DNA of 64,000 nucleotides from Alphaproteobacteria bacterium (GCA_017307275.1 JAFKFK010000008.1:124001-188000); one strand, 5' to 3'; counted from the first letter of the stretch, positions 1-8,865 are shown. A program made the numbers and translations. The notes: generated by a model from the letters alone, not told the origin.

Positions 1-136
1 GATCGACAAGGCCCTTCTCGATCAGGAGCGATTCCAGCGCCTTTACCCGCAGCGCCGTATCCGACGGTACGTCCTGCCCATGATCGTGCCCATGATCATG
101 GCTGTGATCGTGGTCATGTTCGTGATCGTGGCTCAT
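1..136 (-). CDS. nthA: Nitrile hydratase alpha subunit, N-terminal part (cut by window edge)
   Basis: Only the first 45 codons lie in the window. The minus-strand ATG at 136 is preceded by a GAGGAG ribosome site. The peptide starts [15 protein letters not shown] and continues with a His/Asp/Gly tract, then [21 protein letters not shown]. The alternating His-Asp start followed by RVKALESLL(I/V)EKGLVD is typical of nitrile hydratase alpha / thiocyanate hydrolase gamma subunits, which hydrate nitriles to amides at a non-corrin Co(III) or Fe(III) centre. The metal motif (CxxCSC) would lie outside the window. The gene starts 24 bp downstream of the MFS gene, so it is probably the third gene of the sulfatase-MFS transcript. 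The His-rich tail may bind or deliver metal (inference). Thiocyanate hydrolase gamma is the main alternative. Confidence 0.8.
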   Translation of the reverse strand, partial: MSHDHEHDHDHSHDHGHDHGQDVPSDTALRVKALESLLIEKGLVD

Positions 137-160
137 GGCAACTCCTCGGGATGCGGAAGC

Positions 161-1384
161 CTACACCGGCACCGCCGCGCCTGTCCGCCGCCGTTGGGCG
201 AAATAGAGAATTCCCAACAGCATCAGGTTCAGCAGATTGAAGGCGAGCGCCGCCTGGAAGGCCGACTGGTAGGAGAGCGTGGCGTCAAAGATCGTGCCAC
301 CCAGCCAACCGCCTGCCGCCATGCCGGCCATGGCGAACAGCATCACCACACCCAACCGCCAGCCCGCAATCGTCGGCCCATAGAGGAACCGCAGGTTCAG
401 GGCATAGCCCTGCACGATGGCGATGAACGGAATGCCGTGCAGCAACGACAGGGCGTAGATGCTCGTGATGTCGCGGGCATAGAGGAAGCCGACCAGAGAG
501 CCGATCTGGATCACCGAGCAAAGCAGGCTGACGGGCAGCGGCCCGATGCGGTCTGCCAGGCGCGCCATCACGAAGGTGGCAACGATGGCCGAGAGCAGGA
601 CCAGCGAGACCGCCTCCGTGCCGCGCGCCGCCGGATAGCCGAGGTCACCGCAGAAGGCCACCATATGGACGAAGGGAATGGCCATGGCCGCACAGCAGCA
701 GAAGCCGGCGGCCGACAGCAGGGTCATGATCGCCGACGAGGGCAACGGCAGGGGCACCTTTTCCTCACGTCGGCGACCACCGGGCCCGCGCAGGATCGGC
801 GCCGGCCGCACATAGAGCGCGCCCAGCAGCAACAGGATTCCGGCCGACAGGCCGTAGACCACCAGCGTGTCGCGCCAGCCGATCTCGGGCAGCAGCAGGC
901 GGTAGATCTGCGGCCACACCGACCCCGCAATGGCGGGGCCCACGGAGATGATGGCGACGGCGATGTTGCGGCGCTTGTCGAACCAACCCTGGACGTTGTT
1001 CATCGCCGGCGTGAAGGTGCCGGCATTGCCGAAGAAACCCAGCAGGACCGCATAGCCCGCGTAGAGCGCCATCTCGCCGCCGCGCGAGGCGGCGAAGCCA
1101 CCGATGGCAATCGAGATGCCGGCGATCACCAGCGGCACCCGCGGGCTGGTGCGGTCCGCCAGCCACCCCATGAAGACGCCGCCCACGCCCATGCCGAAGA
1201 AGCCTACCATGTAGGCAAAGGACGGCACGGCGCGCTGGTCGCCGAAATCGGCGGCCATCTCCTTCAACCCGACCATCGGCAGATAGATGCCGCCGCCGCC
1301 CAACGCGATGCAGAACATCGACACCAGCGCCAAACGCCAGGCGTATGGCCCGTCGATGCCCGACCGGTTGGGCATTGTGCTCAC
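161..1384 (-). CDS. MFS transporter, monocarboxylate/oxalate-formate-like
   Basis: The 407-residue protein has about twelve hydrophobic segments and the MFS loop 2-3 signature, seen here as GWLADRTSPRVP. It is an inner-membrane secondary carrier; the fold resembles the monocarboxylate/OFA branch. The substrate cannot be read from sequence. Its ATG overlaps the sulfatase stop by 4 bp (ATGA), so the two are translationally coupled. The nitrile hydratase start follows 24 bp after its stop. The neighbours suggest uptake of an organic sulfate ester, a nitrile, or their carboxylate product (inference). Confidence 0.85.
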   Translation of the reverse strand: MSTMPNRSGIDGPYAWRLALVSMFCIALGGGGIYLPMVGLKEMAADFGDQRAVPSFAYMVGFFGMGVGGVFMGWLADRTSPRVPLVIAGISIAIGGFAASRGGEMALYAGYAVLLGFFGNAGTFTPAMNNVQGWFDKRRNIAVAIISVGPAIAGSVWPQIYRLLLPEIGWRDTLVVYGLSAGILLLLGALYVRPAPILRGPGGRRREEKVPLPLPSSAIMTLLSAAGFCCCAAMAIPFVHMVAFCGDLGYPAARGTEAVSLVLLSAIVATFVMARLADRIGPLPVSLLCSVIQIGSLVGFLYARDITSIYALSLLHGIPFIAIVQGYALNLRFLYGPTIAGWRLGVVMLFAMAGMAAGGWLGGTIFDATLSYQSAFQAALAFNLLNLMLLGILYFAQRRRTGAAVPV

Positions 1385-3624
1385 TCGCGTGCCAGCGCCG
1401 CCGTCGCCGCTGCCACCTGGTCGAGCGCCTGGTCGTCGTCCATCAGCACGGTCACCTTGCGTAGCTTGCCGGTGAAGGCGAACGGCGCTTCGTAGTGCGA
1501 GACCGGGCTGGAGCGGTCGCGGCCGATATCGAGGCCCGACCAGGAGATGAAGCTCACGAAGCCGTTCTGGGTATCGAAGCCGCCGGCCGGCTCGCCATCG
1601 ATCAGCAGGGTCGCGAGGTTACGGCCCTGATTGCGCCGCATGCGCACGCCGAGCTGCCGGTTGCCCGCCGGCACCGGCCGGTCGGAAACGATCAGGTGGT
1701 GCTCGCCGCCGATGTTCATGTCGTAGGTCAGGCGGCCATCCTTCAGGTAGAGCGAATAGCCGGTCGTGGCGTCGCCGTGTGCGATCAGCACGCCCTCAGT
1801 GGTCGGACCGTCGACATGCGCGTCGGCCTCGATCGTGTAGGTGCGGTTGCGCACGTCAGGCGCCACGTCCGTCGGCACATGCCCCATGCCGGCATGGAAG
1901 ACGAAGCGGTTGCGCGGCCCGTGGAAGCGCTTGGCGTTGTCGGCGAAGCGCGGCGCAAAGCGGTCGTCGAGCGGCAGCACTTTGCTGCGCTCGGCCTGCC
2001 GCCACCATTCCTCGATCATCGCCTTGAGCCGCTCCGGCTCCTTCTCGGCAAGATCGTCGACCTCGTTGAAGTCGCGCGCGAGGTTGTAGAGCTCCCACTT
2101 GTCGTTGGCAAAGTCGGAGCCCGGCGGATGGTAGGACACCGCCTTCCAGCCGCCCTGCACCAGGCCGCGATGGCCGAACATCTCGAAATACTGCGCCTTC
2201 GACTTGGAGCGCACTTTGGCGTTGGCGAGACTCGGCGCAAATGACGTCCCTTCGAGCGGCATCTGCTTCACGCCGTTGATCACCTTCGGCGGCTTGATGC
2301 CCACGACATCGAGCAGGGTCGGCACGAGATCGCTGGCATGGCAGAACTGGTGGCGCAGCTCGCCTCGCGCGGCGACACCCTTGTCCCAGGCCATCACCAG
2401 CGGATCGCGGATACCGCCGCCGTGCGTGTTCTGCTTATAGCGGCGCAACGGCGTGTTGGCCGCCATCGCCCAGCCCCACGGGAAGTTGGAGTGCGTATCG
2501 GGGCCGCCGATATCGTCGATGCGGGCAATCTTCTCGTCCAGCGACTCGCGCCGGAGATTGTAGGGGCCCATGGCATTGATCATGCCGAACGGACCGCCTT
2601 CCTGGCTGGCGCCGTTGTCCGACATGACGATGACCAGCGTGTCTTCGAGCTGCCCCGCCGTTTCGAGGAACTGCATCAGCCGGCCGATATGCTGGTCGGC
2701 ATGTTCCAGCATGGCGGCGTAAGCCGACTGCAGGCGCGTAAACATGCGCCGCTCGGGCTCGGCAATTTCGGCCCAGGGGCGAACCGAATCGTTGCGCGGC
2801 GGCAGTTGCGTCTTCTTCGGGACAATGCCCATCTCGATCTGTCGCGCGAGCCGCTTCTCGCGCTCGACATCCCAGCCTTCGGCAAAGACCGGATCGTACT
2901 TCGAGATCATGTTGAACGGCGCCTGATGCGGCGCATGGCAAGCGCCCAAGGCCACCCAGGTGAGCCACGGCGTACTGGGATTGTCGCCGACATGATCGGC
3001 GAGATAGCGGATCGCCTGGTCCACGAGGTCGGATGTCAGGTGGTAGCCGGTGGCGAAGGTGCCCGGCGGATCGACCGGCGTGTTGTCGCGCACCAGCTCC
3101 GGCGCGTACTGGTCGGTTTCCGCATCCATGAAGCCATAGAAGCGGTCGAAACCGCGCCCGAGCGGCCAGCCATCGAACGGGCCGGTCGCGCCCGATTCCG
3201 TGAGTGGCGTCACATGCCACTTGCCCAGCATGTAGTTGCGATAGCCGTGCGGGCGCAGCATTTCGGCGATGGTGCCGGCCTCGCGGCTGATCTTGCCGCG
3301 ATAGCCGGGATAGCCCGAATCGAAATTGGCGAGGCAGCCGACGCCAACGGAATGATGGTTGCGTCCGGTCAGCAGCGCCGCGCGCGTGGTCGAGCACATC
3401 GCCGTCGTGTGGAAGCCGGTGTAGCGCAGGCCGCGCTTGGCAATGGCGTCGATGGCCGGCGTGGCGATCGGCGATCCGTAGCAGCCGAAGTCGGAGAAAC
3501 CGACATCGTCGAACAGGATGACCAGGATGTTGGGCGCACCTTTGGGCCGCTTGGGAGCTTCCGGCCAATAAGGCTGGGAGTCCTGAACAGTCTTGCCGAT
3601 CTTGCCGTGTCCGTCGCCCGTCAT
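1381..3624 (-). CDS. Arylsulfatase-family hydrolase with variant CSTTR active-site motif
   Basis: At 747 residues this is a typical length for the long bacterial arylsulfatases. The N-terminal metal-binding acidic pair (D39-D40 in LFDDVGFSDFG) and the block around C77 (MCSTTRAALLTGRNHH) place it in the alkaline phosphatase/sulfatase superfamily. A second metal block, VIVMSDNGASQEGGPFG, is in the middle, and the C-terminal ~200 residues form the usual beta-rich domain of this subgroup. The formylglycine signature C-x-P-x-R reads C77-S-T-T-R81, with Thr at the usual Pro. No obvious signal peptide is seen, so it is probably cytoplasmic. It hydrolyses sulfate (or possibly phosphonate) esters; the substrate is unknown. 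It is the first gene of the minus-strand transcript with the MFS carrier and nitrile hydratase. Confidence 0.88.
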   Translation of the reverse strand: MTGDGHGKIGKTVQDSQPYWPEAPKRPKGAPNILVILFDDVGFSDFGCYGSPIATPAIDAIAKRGLRYTGFHTTAMCSTTRAALLTGRNHHSVGVGCLANFDSGYPGYRGKISREAGTIAEMLRPHGYRNYMLGKWHVTPLTESGATGPFDGWPLGRGFDRFYGFMDAETDQYAPELVRDNTPVDPPGTFATGYHLTSDLVDQAIRYLADHVGDNPSTPWLTWVALGACHAPHQAPFNMISKYDPVFAEGWDVEREKRLARQIEMGIVPKKTQLPPRNDSVRPWAEIAEPERRMFTRLQSAYAAMLEHADQHIGRLMQFLETAGQLEDTLVIVMSDNGASQEGGPFGMINAMGPYNLRRESLDEKIARIDDIGGPDTHSNFPWGWAMAANTPLRRYKQNTHGGGIRDPLVMAWDKGVAARGELRHQFCHASDLVPTLLDVVGIKPPKVINGVKQMPLEGTSFAPSLANAKVRSKSKAQYFEMFGHRGLVQGGWKAVSYHPPGSDFANDKWELYNLARDFNEVDDLAEKEPERLKAMIEEWWRQAERSKVLPLDDRFAPRFADNAKRFHGPRNRFVFHAGMGHVPTDVAPDVRNRTYTIEADAHVDGPTTEGVLIAHGDATTGYSLYLKDGRLTYDMNIGGEHHLIVSDRPVPAGNRQLGVRMRRNQGRNLATLLIDGEPAGGFDTQNGFVSFISWSGLDIGRDRSSPVSHYEAPFAFTGKLRKVTVLMDDDQALDQVAAATAALARE

Positions 3625-3710
3625 GCGTTTCCCTTTGTTTCACCGGTTGTCCGATACTTACATCCGGCGATCAACCTTGTCGCAATTCATGCCCCGGGTT
3701 AGGGAAAGTC

Positions 3711-4475
3711 ATGGCTCAATTCACGTCCGACGGGCTTGCCCTCGCTTATGACGAATTCGGTCCAGCCGACGCGCGCAAGGCGATCGTGCTGGTGCACGGC
3801 TTTTCCGCCAACCGCTACGAGAACTGGAAGCGCATGGGCTGGTACGACGCCATCGCCTCCAAAGGCCTACGCGGCTTCGCACTCGACAACCGAGGCCATG
3901 GCGAAAGCGCCAAGCCGCACGATCCGGCGCAGTACAGCCGCGAAGCGATGGCACGCGATGTATTTGCATTGATGGACCATGCTGGCGTCGAGCGCGCTCA
4001 CCTGCTCGGTTTCTCCATGGGTTCGCACATCGCGCTGACCGCGGCGCTCACGGAGTCCGGCCGCATCGACCATCTCGTGGTGGCAGGCGTAGGCGGCAAG
4101 ATCTTCGATCCACCGCGCGAGGAAGGCGCGATGGCCGCCGCCATGGAAGCGGCCAACCCGGAAGAGATCTCCGATCCGATGCTGAAGAGCTTCCGCCACT
4201 TCGCCGACGAGCAGAAGGAGGACCGCCTCGCCCTCGCTGCCTGTTCGCGCGGCGGTCGCACACCACTCACGCGTGACACTCTGATGGCGATCCGCCGCCC
4301 CACTCTCGTCGTCGCCGGCGCGCGCGACCAGCTTGCCGGGCCGCCGCAGGGCCTGGCCGATGCCATCCCTGGCGCCAAGGCAGTCACCTTGCCAGGATGC
4401 GACCACTTCTCCTGTATCGGCCATCCCCTGTTCAAGGCGAGCGTCTTCGACTTCTTCGACGGCTGGCTGGAGTAA
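3711..4475 (+). CDS. Alpha/beta hydrolase
   Basis: The 254-residue protein has the alpha/beta hydrolase core: oxyanion region VLVHGFSANR, strand-turn LDNRGHGES, nucleophile elbow GFSMGS (Ser102), late acidic residue in AGARDQLAG and a His in LPGCDHFS. The length matches simple esterases and ring-cleavage hydrolases. AGGGAAAG precedes the ATG. It opens a plus-strand operon of six genes (3711-8865) with spacings of 3-9 bp or overlaps. It is divergent from the sulfatase with 86 bp between starts. The substrate is unknown; a lactone or ester intermediate is plausible given the FAH hydrolase downstream. Confidence 0.87.
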   Translation: MAQFTSDGLALAYDEFGPADARKAIVLVHGFSANRYENWKRMGWYDAIASKGLRGFALDNRGHGESAKPHDPAQYSREAMARDVFALMDHAGVERAHLLGFSMGSHIALTAALTESGRIDHLVVAGVGGKIFDPPREEGAMAAAMEAANPEEISDPMLKSFRHFADEQKEDRLALAACSRGGRTPLTRDTLMAIRRPTLVVAGARDQLAGPPQGLADAIPGAKAVTLPGCDHFSCIGHPLFKASVFDFFDGWLE

Positions 4476-4480
4476 CTTCC

Positions 4481-5200
4481 ATGGCAAAGGTTCCGTTCAA
4501 GCGCATTCGCGAACGTGCCGCCAAGCGCAAGGGCGGCGAGAAGGTGCTGACGATACTTTTGCCGAAGACACGAGACAACAAGGCCCTGGCCAAGCTCGGC
4601 GACGATCGCGTGCTCTCGGAAATGGCGCGCCGCGTCTTCTCCGCGGGGTTCGTGTGGAGTGTCATCGACAAGAAGTGGCCGGGCTTCGAAGAGGCTTTCC
4701 TCGGCTTCAACCCCAAGCGGCTGCTGTTTCAGCCGGCGGAGTTCTGGGAAAAGCTGGCGTCGGACAAGCGCATCGTGCGCAATCCGCAAAAGATCAGGTC
4801 GGTACGCGAGAACGCGAAGTTCGTGAGCGACATCGCGGCCGAGCATGGCAGTTTCGGCAAATTCCTGGCGACCTGGCCTGCGGACGATCAGATCGGCCTG
4901 CTCGAAATCCTCGACAAGCGCGGCTCGCGGCTGGGCGGCTTCTCCGCTCAGTACCTGCTGCGTTTTCTCGGTCGCGATTCCTTCATCTTGACCAACGACC
5001 TCATGCTCTGTCTGCGCGACAGCGGCGTACCAATCAGCGCCAAGGGCACGTCGAAGAAAGACATGAAGCTCGCCCAGGCGCAGATCAACGAGTGGGCCCA
5101 GGAAAGCGGCCTGCCGCTCACCCATATCTCCCGCATCTGCGCCATGTCGATCGGAGAGAACCATGACGCCGCGCGCTTGAAGCAGGCGATGCAGGAGTAG
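4481..5200 (+). CDS. DNA-3-methyladenine glycosylase I-like protein
   Basis: The start was taken at the ATG 5 bp after the hydrolase stop; an in-frame upstream ATG at 4397 lies inside the hydrolase gene and is rejected. The 239-residue product is longer than E. coli Tag (187 aa). It shows Tag-family features: RVLSEMARRVFSAGFVWSVIDKKWPGF (compare the QAGLSW region), then FAKF/FLATWPADD, then the LGGFSAQYLLRFLGRDSFILTNDLMLCL segment corresponding to the helix-hairpin-helix/VNDH region. Tag enzymes excise 3-methyladenine from alkylated DNA. The usual zinc-snap Cys/His residues are not obvious, so activity is uncertain. A repair glycosylase in a catabolic operon is odd. Confidence 0.75.
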   Translation: MAKVPFKRIRERAAKRKGGEKVLTILLPKTRDNKALAKLGDDRVLSEMARRVFSAGFVWSVIDKKWPGFEEAFLGFNPKRLLFQPAEFWEKLASDKRIVRNPQKIRSVRENAKFVSDIAAEHGSFGKFLATWPADDQIGLLEILDKRGSRLGGFSAQYLLRFLGRDSFILTNDLMLCLRDSGVPISAKGTSKKDMKLAQAQINEWAQESGLPLTHISRICAMSIGENHDAARLKQAMQE

Positions 5201-5203
5201 CCC

Positions 5204-5950
5204 GTGGTCGAGATTCTGTTAATCAACCCCAACACCACGGCCTCGATCACCGATCTGGTTCTGAAAACGGCGCAGCAATTTGCCTCGAAGGATACTCGCC
5301 TGCGCGCGGCCACGGGCGCGTTCGGGCCGCGCTACATCGCGTCCCGCGCTGCCTACGCCGTAGCGGGGCACGCCGCGCTCGACGCTTTCGCCAACGACAA
5401 AGGCCGCAAGGATGCCGTCGTGCTGGCCTGCTTCGGCGATCCCGGTCTGGCCGCCCTCAAGGAAGTGAGCAAGGTCCCGGTCGTGGGCATGGCAGACGCC
5501 TCGGTCTTGCAGGCCTGCGCGCTCGGCGGCCGCTTCTCCATCGTGACCGGCGGCGAACGGTGGAAGTCGATGCTGGAAGAGTTCGTAGCGAGCCGCGGCC
5601 TCACTTCGCGATTGGCATCGGTACGAACCGTCGCGCCGACCGGCGCCGACATCGCACGCAACCCGAAGGCCGCAATGGCATTATTAGCTAAAGGCTGTAA
5701 GGCGTGCGTACGCGAAGATGGCGCCGACGTCGTGATCCTGGGAGGCGCCGGGCTGGCGGGCCTTGCAGCGAAGCTGAAGGGCATGGTCGATGCCCCTCTG
5801 CTCGATGGGGTTGCTTGTGCAATCTCCATGGCGGAAGGCCTCGCACAGCAGAAACCCACTAAGGCAGCCGCCGGCATTCTTGCCGCTCCCGCCCCCGTGC
5901 CAAGCGTCAATCTTTCCAAAGGTCTTTCGAAGCTGCTCGGATCGCCTTAG
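5204..5950 (+). CDS. Asp/Glu/hydantoin racemase family protein lacking the second catalytic Cys
   Basis: GTG start, 3 bp after the glycosylase stop. The 248 residues begin MVEILLINPNTTASITD, the hydantoin racemase / Asp-Glu racemase hallmark. The first catalytic cysteine is present at C76 (VVLACFGDPG). The second expected site, LGCAG(M) around residue 181, reads LGGAG (Gly181). Two-cysteine racemases need both thiols, so racemisation by the usual mechanism is doubtful. A one-base catalyst such as a decarboxylase/isomerase (arylmalonate-decarboxylase or maleate-isomerase logic), or a non-catalytic binding protein, is possible. The downstream FAH hydrolase and MFS carrier suggest a catabolic role. 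Confidence 0.82.
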   Translation: MVEILLINPNTTASITDLVLKTAQQFASKDTRLRAATGAFGPRYIASRAAYAVAGHAALDAFANDKGRKDAVVLACFGDPGLAALKEVSKVPVVGMADASVLQACALGGRFSIVTGGERWKSMLEEFVASRGLTSRLASVRTVAPTGADIARNPKAAMALLAKGCKACVREDGADVVILGGAGLAGLAAKLKGMVDAPLLDGVACAISMAEGLAQQKPTKAAAGILAAPAPVPSVNLSKGLSKLLGSP

Positions 5951-5959
5951 GGTCTTCCG

Positions 5960-6802
5960 ATGCGTCTGGTCAGCTTTCGCCATGCAGGCACGCCGAAATT
6001 CGGCGCGGCCGTCGACGGCGGTATTGTCGATCTCTCCGAGCGTACCGGTGCCCGCTGGCCGAGCCTGCGTGCGGCGATTGCCGCCAAGGGTCTCGATGAG
6101 CTTGCGGCAGTGGCCAAGGATGCCAAGGCCGATCTGCCGTTCGACCAGGTGGACCTGCTGCCCGTCATTCCCGATCCCGACAAGATCCTCTGCATCGGCC
6201 TCAACTACGCGAGCCATGTCGGCGAAGTCGGCCGGCAAGTGCCGACCCAGCCCAGCGTCTTCTCGCGCCTGCACAATACGCTCGTTGCCCATGGCGGCGA
6301 CATCGTGCGGCCGCGTGCCTCGATCGACTTCGATTTTGAAGGCGAGCTGGCGATCGTGATCGGCGAACGCTGCCGCCATGTCTCGCGGGCGAGCGCTCTT
6401 TCGGTGATCGCTGGCTACACCTGCTTTCTCGACGGCAGCGTCCGCGACTTCCAGAAGCATTCCGTGACGGCCGGCAAGAACTTCCCGGCAACCGGCCCCC
6501 TCGGCCCCTGGATGGTCACGACCGACGTGATCACCGATCCGCAGCGGCTGGAACTCACGACACGCCTGAACGACACCGTGGTACAGCACGACACGACCGA
6601 TCACATGATCTTCGATGTCGCCACCATCATCGAGTATCTTTCGACCGTGACCTGGCTGGAGCCGGGCGACATTATCGCCACCGGCACCCCCGACGGTGTC
6701 GGTACCGGCCGCAAGCCGCCGCTCTGGATGAAGCCCGGCGACAAGGTCGAGGTCGAAATTTCTGGCATCGGGACTTTGAGCGTCAATGTCGTCGACGAGT
6801 GA
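5960..6802 (+). CDS. Fumarylacetoacetate hydrolase (FAH) family protein
   Basis: The 280-residue protein carries the C-terminal FAH domain: KILCIGLNYASHVGE (start of domain), the metal-binding acidic set in DFDFEGELAIVIG (E-x-E) with a later Asp in FLDGSVRDFQ, and TGTPDGVGTGRKPP with the typical MKPGD near the end. The family hydrolyses C-C bonds in acylpyruvates or decarboxylates/isomerises 2-keto-dienoates with Mg2+ or Mn2+. The length fits the small bacterial members (UGL/HpcE-like). It overlaps the next MFS gene by 17 bp and follows the racemase by 9 bp. Confidence 0.9.
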   Translation: MRLVSFRHAGTPKFGAAVDGGIVDLSERTGARWPSLRAAIAAKGLDELAAVAKDAKADLPFDQVDLLPVIPDPDKILCIGLNYASHVGEVGRQVPTQPSVFSRLHNTLVAHGGDIVRPRASIDFDFEGELAIVIGERCRHVSRASALSVIAGYTCFLDGSVRDFQKHSVTAGKNFPATGPLGPWMVTTDVITDPQRLELTTRLNDTVVQHDTTDHMIFDVATIIEYLSTVTWLEPGDIIATGTPDGVGTGRKPPLWMKPGDKVEVEISGIGTLSVNVVDE

Positions 6803-8054
6803 CCCTTTCGATGTGCCGCTGAGCGTCGGCACCGACCGCGAGCGTGGCCGCGAAGCCAAGGTAATCGCCTTGATCGCGATCGCGCATTTCGTGAGCCACG
6901 TGCACATCATGCTGCTGCCGCCGCTGTTCGGCGAAGTGCGCGAGGCCTTCGGCGTCAGCTACATCCAGATCGGCCTGGCGTTGACCGCCTTCAACGTCGT
7001 GTCGGCACTCCTGCAGACGCCGGCCGGCTTCATGGTCGATCGTGTCGGTCCGCGCGCCATGCTGACTGGCGGCCTGCTCCTGGGAACGGTCGCCGTGGTC
7101 GCCGCCGCAATGCTGCCGGGCTACTGGACCTTCGTCATCGCCTACGGCTTCCTGGGTCTGGCCAACACCGTCTATCACCCGGCCGACTACTCCATCCTCT
7201 CCGCCACCATCGACCACCGGCGAATCGGCAAGGCCTTCTCGATCCACACGTTTGCGGGCTACCTGGGCTCGGGCGTCACGCCAGCGCTGGTGCTGGCCTG
7301 CGCCGCGATCTGGGGCTGGCGCGGTGGCTTCCTGGTCGCGGCGGGCCTCTCCTTTGCCACGGCGATGCTGCTGATCGTGGCCGGCAGCGTCCTGCCACGG
7401 ATTTCGCACAAGCCCGGCCAGCAGGCGGCCGGTGGCGGCGCCAAAGTCGGCCTCGATCTGCTGTTGAGCGGGCCGGTGCTGCGCAATCTCCTCTTCTTCT
7501 TCTGCCTCGCCATGGCCAATGGCGGCATCCAGACCTTCACCGTGGTCGGCATGGGCGAGATCCACGGCACGCCGTTCTCGGTCGCCAACGTGGCGCTCTC
7601 CGGCTTCCTGCTGTGCAGCGCTTTCGGCGTGCTGGTGGGCGGCATCATCGCCGACCGCACACCGCATCACGAGCGCGTGGCGGCCGTGGGCTTCGCCTGC
7701 ACCTCGACCATGGCGATCCTGATGGCCTGGGTGAACATGCCGGCTGCCGCCCTGATCGTCCTGATGTCGGTGGGCGGCTTGCTGAACGGCATCATCCAGC
7801 CGTCGCGCGACATGATGGTGCGCGCCGTCACGCCGCCCGGCTCCTTCGGCAAGGTGTTCGGCTTCGTCAGCACCGGCTTCAACCTCGGCGGCATGGTGGC
7901 GCCGCTGCTGTTCGGCTTCCTGATGGACCAGCACGAGCCGCGCGCCATCTTCATGATCGTGGCGGGCTTCATCCTGCTCGCCCTGGTCACCGCCATTACC
8001 CGGACCAAACCGCAGAGCACGCCCCATGGACTCGCTGACACCTCCTCCCGTTGA
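6786..8054 (+). CDS. MFS transporter
   Basis: The 422-residue integral membrane protein has about twelve transmembrane segments in two halves. FMVDRVGPRAML is the loop 2-3 signature. The protein resembles the FsmR/fosmidomycin-resistance-like and sugar-phosphate-like MFS branches (HFVSHVHIMLLPPLFGEVREAFGVSY). The direction of transport and the substrate cannot be told. The start lies inside the end of the FAH gene, and its own end overlaps the nitroreductase by 29 bp, so all three are probably coupled. Confidence 0.85.
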   Translation: MSSTSDPFDVPLSVGTDRERGREAKVIALIAIAHFVSHVHIMLLPPLFGEVREAFGVSYIQIGLALTAFNVVSALLQTPAGFMVDRVGPRAMLTGGLLLGTVAVVAAAMLPGYWTFVIAYGFLGLANTVYHPADYSILSATIDHRRIGKAFSIHTFAGYLGSGVTPALVLACAAIWGWRGGFLVAAGLSFATAMLLIVAGSVLPRISHKPGQQAAGGGAKVGLDLLLSGPVLRNLLFFFCLAMANGGIQTFTVVGMGEIHGTPFSVANVALSGFLLCSAFGVLVGGIIADRTPHHERVAAVGFACTSTMAILMAWVNMPAAALIVLMSVGGLLNGIIQPSRDMMVRAVTPPGSFGKVFGFVSTGFNLGGMVAPLLFGFLMDQHEPRAIFMIVAGFILLALVTAITRTKPQSTPHGLADTSSR

Positions 8055-8865
8055 TACGACCGAGGCCCTGACCCGCCGCTACGGCGCCGATGCGATCCCG
8101 CCGGCAGGACCGTGGAACGAAACCATCGCGGTCATGCTCGACCACCGCTCGGTGCGCAACTACAAGCCCGACCCGCTGCCGCCGGGTGCGCTCGAGACGT
8201 TGATTGCCGCCGCGCAATCGGCCGCCACCAGCTCGAACATGCAGTGGTGGTCGGCGGTCGCGATAACCGATCCCGAGAAGAAGAAAGTGCTGGCGGAGAT
8301 CGCGGGCGGCCAGAAGCATATCGAGCAGTGCCCCGTCTTCATCGCCTGGGTCGCCGACATGTCGCGCAACCAGCGCATTTCGGACGCGGAGAAGACGGCC
8401 TTCGAGACGATGCCCTGGCTCGAGACCTTCATGGTGGCCTGCATCGATGCAGCGCTTGCCGCGCAGAACGCCGTCGTCGCCGCCCAATCGATCGGCCTGC
8501 GGACGGTCTATATCGGCGCCATGCGCAACGACCCGATCCGGGTCGCCAAGCTGCTCGACCTGCCGCACCAATCGTTCGTGGTGTTCGGCCTCTGTGTCGG
8601 CTACGCGACGGAGAAGGGCGAAGGCGAGGTGAAGCCGCGCCTGCCGCAGAGCACCGTGTTGCACCATGAACGCTATGACGCAGCCAACGAAGCGGCCCAG
8701 CGTAAGGTATACGACGCCGAAATGAGCCGGTTCTCGGCGCGCCACGAGCTTCAGGCGGCGACCTGGACCCAGCGCGTGCTGAACCGCCTGGCTCCTCTCA
8801 AGTCGATGAACGGCCGCGAGACGATCCGCGCGTCCCTGGCCAAGCTCGGCTTCGAGATCCGCTAG
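8026..8865 (+). CDS. Nitroreductase family protein
   Basis: The 279-residue flavoprotein has the nitroreductase fold markers: HRSVRNYKPDPLPPG near the N-terminus (FMN phosphate contacts), AATSSNMQWW, then the dimer helix DAALAAQNAVVAAQSIGLRTVYIG and VFGLCVGY. This pattern is closest to the NfsA/Frp-type NADPH-dependent group. It would reduce nitro groups, quinones or flavins using FMN. Last gene of the plus operon. Its stop sits in a CTAG shared with the stop of the convergent GNAT gene. Confidence 0.88.
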   Translation: MDSLTPPPVDTTEALTRRYGADAIPPAGPWNETIAVMLDHRSVRNYKPDPLPPGALETLIAAAQSAATSSNMQWWSAVAITDPEKKKVLAEIAGGQKHIEQCPVFIAWVADMSRNQRISDAEKTAFETMPWLETFMVACIDAALAAQNAVVAAQSIGLRTVYIGAMRNDPIRVAKLLDLPHQSFVVFGLCVGYATEKGEGEVKPRLPQSTVLHHERYDAANEAAQRKVYDAEMSRFSARHELQAATWTQRVLNRLAPLKSMNGRETIRASLAKLGFEIR

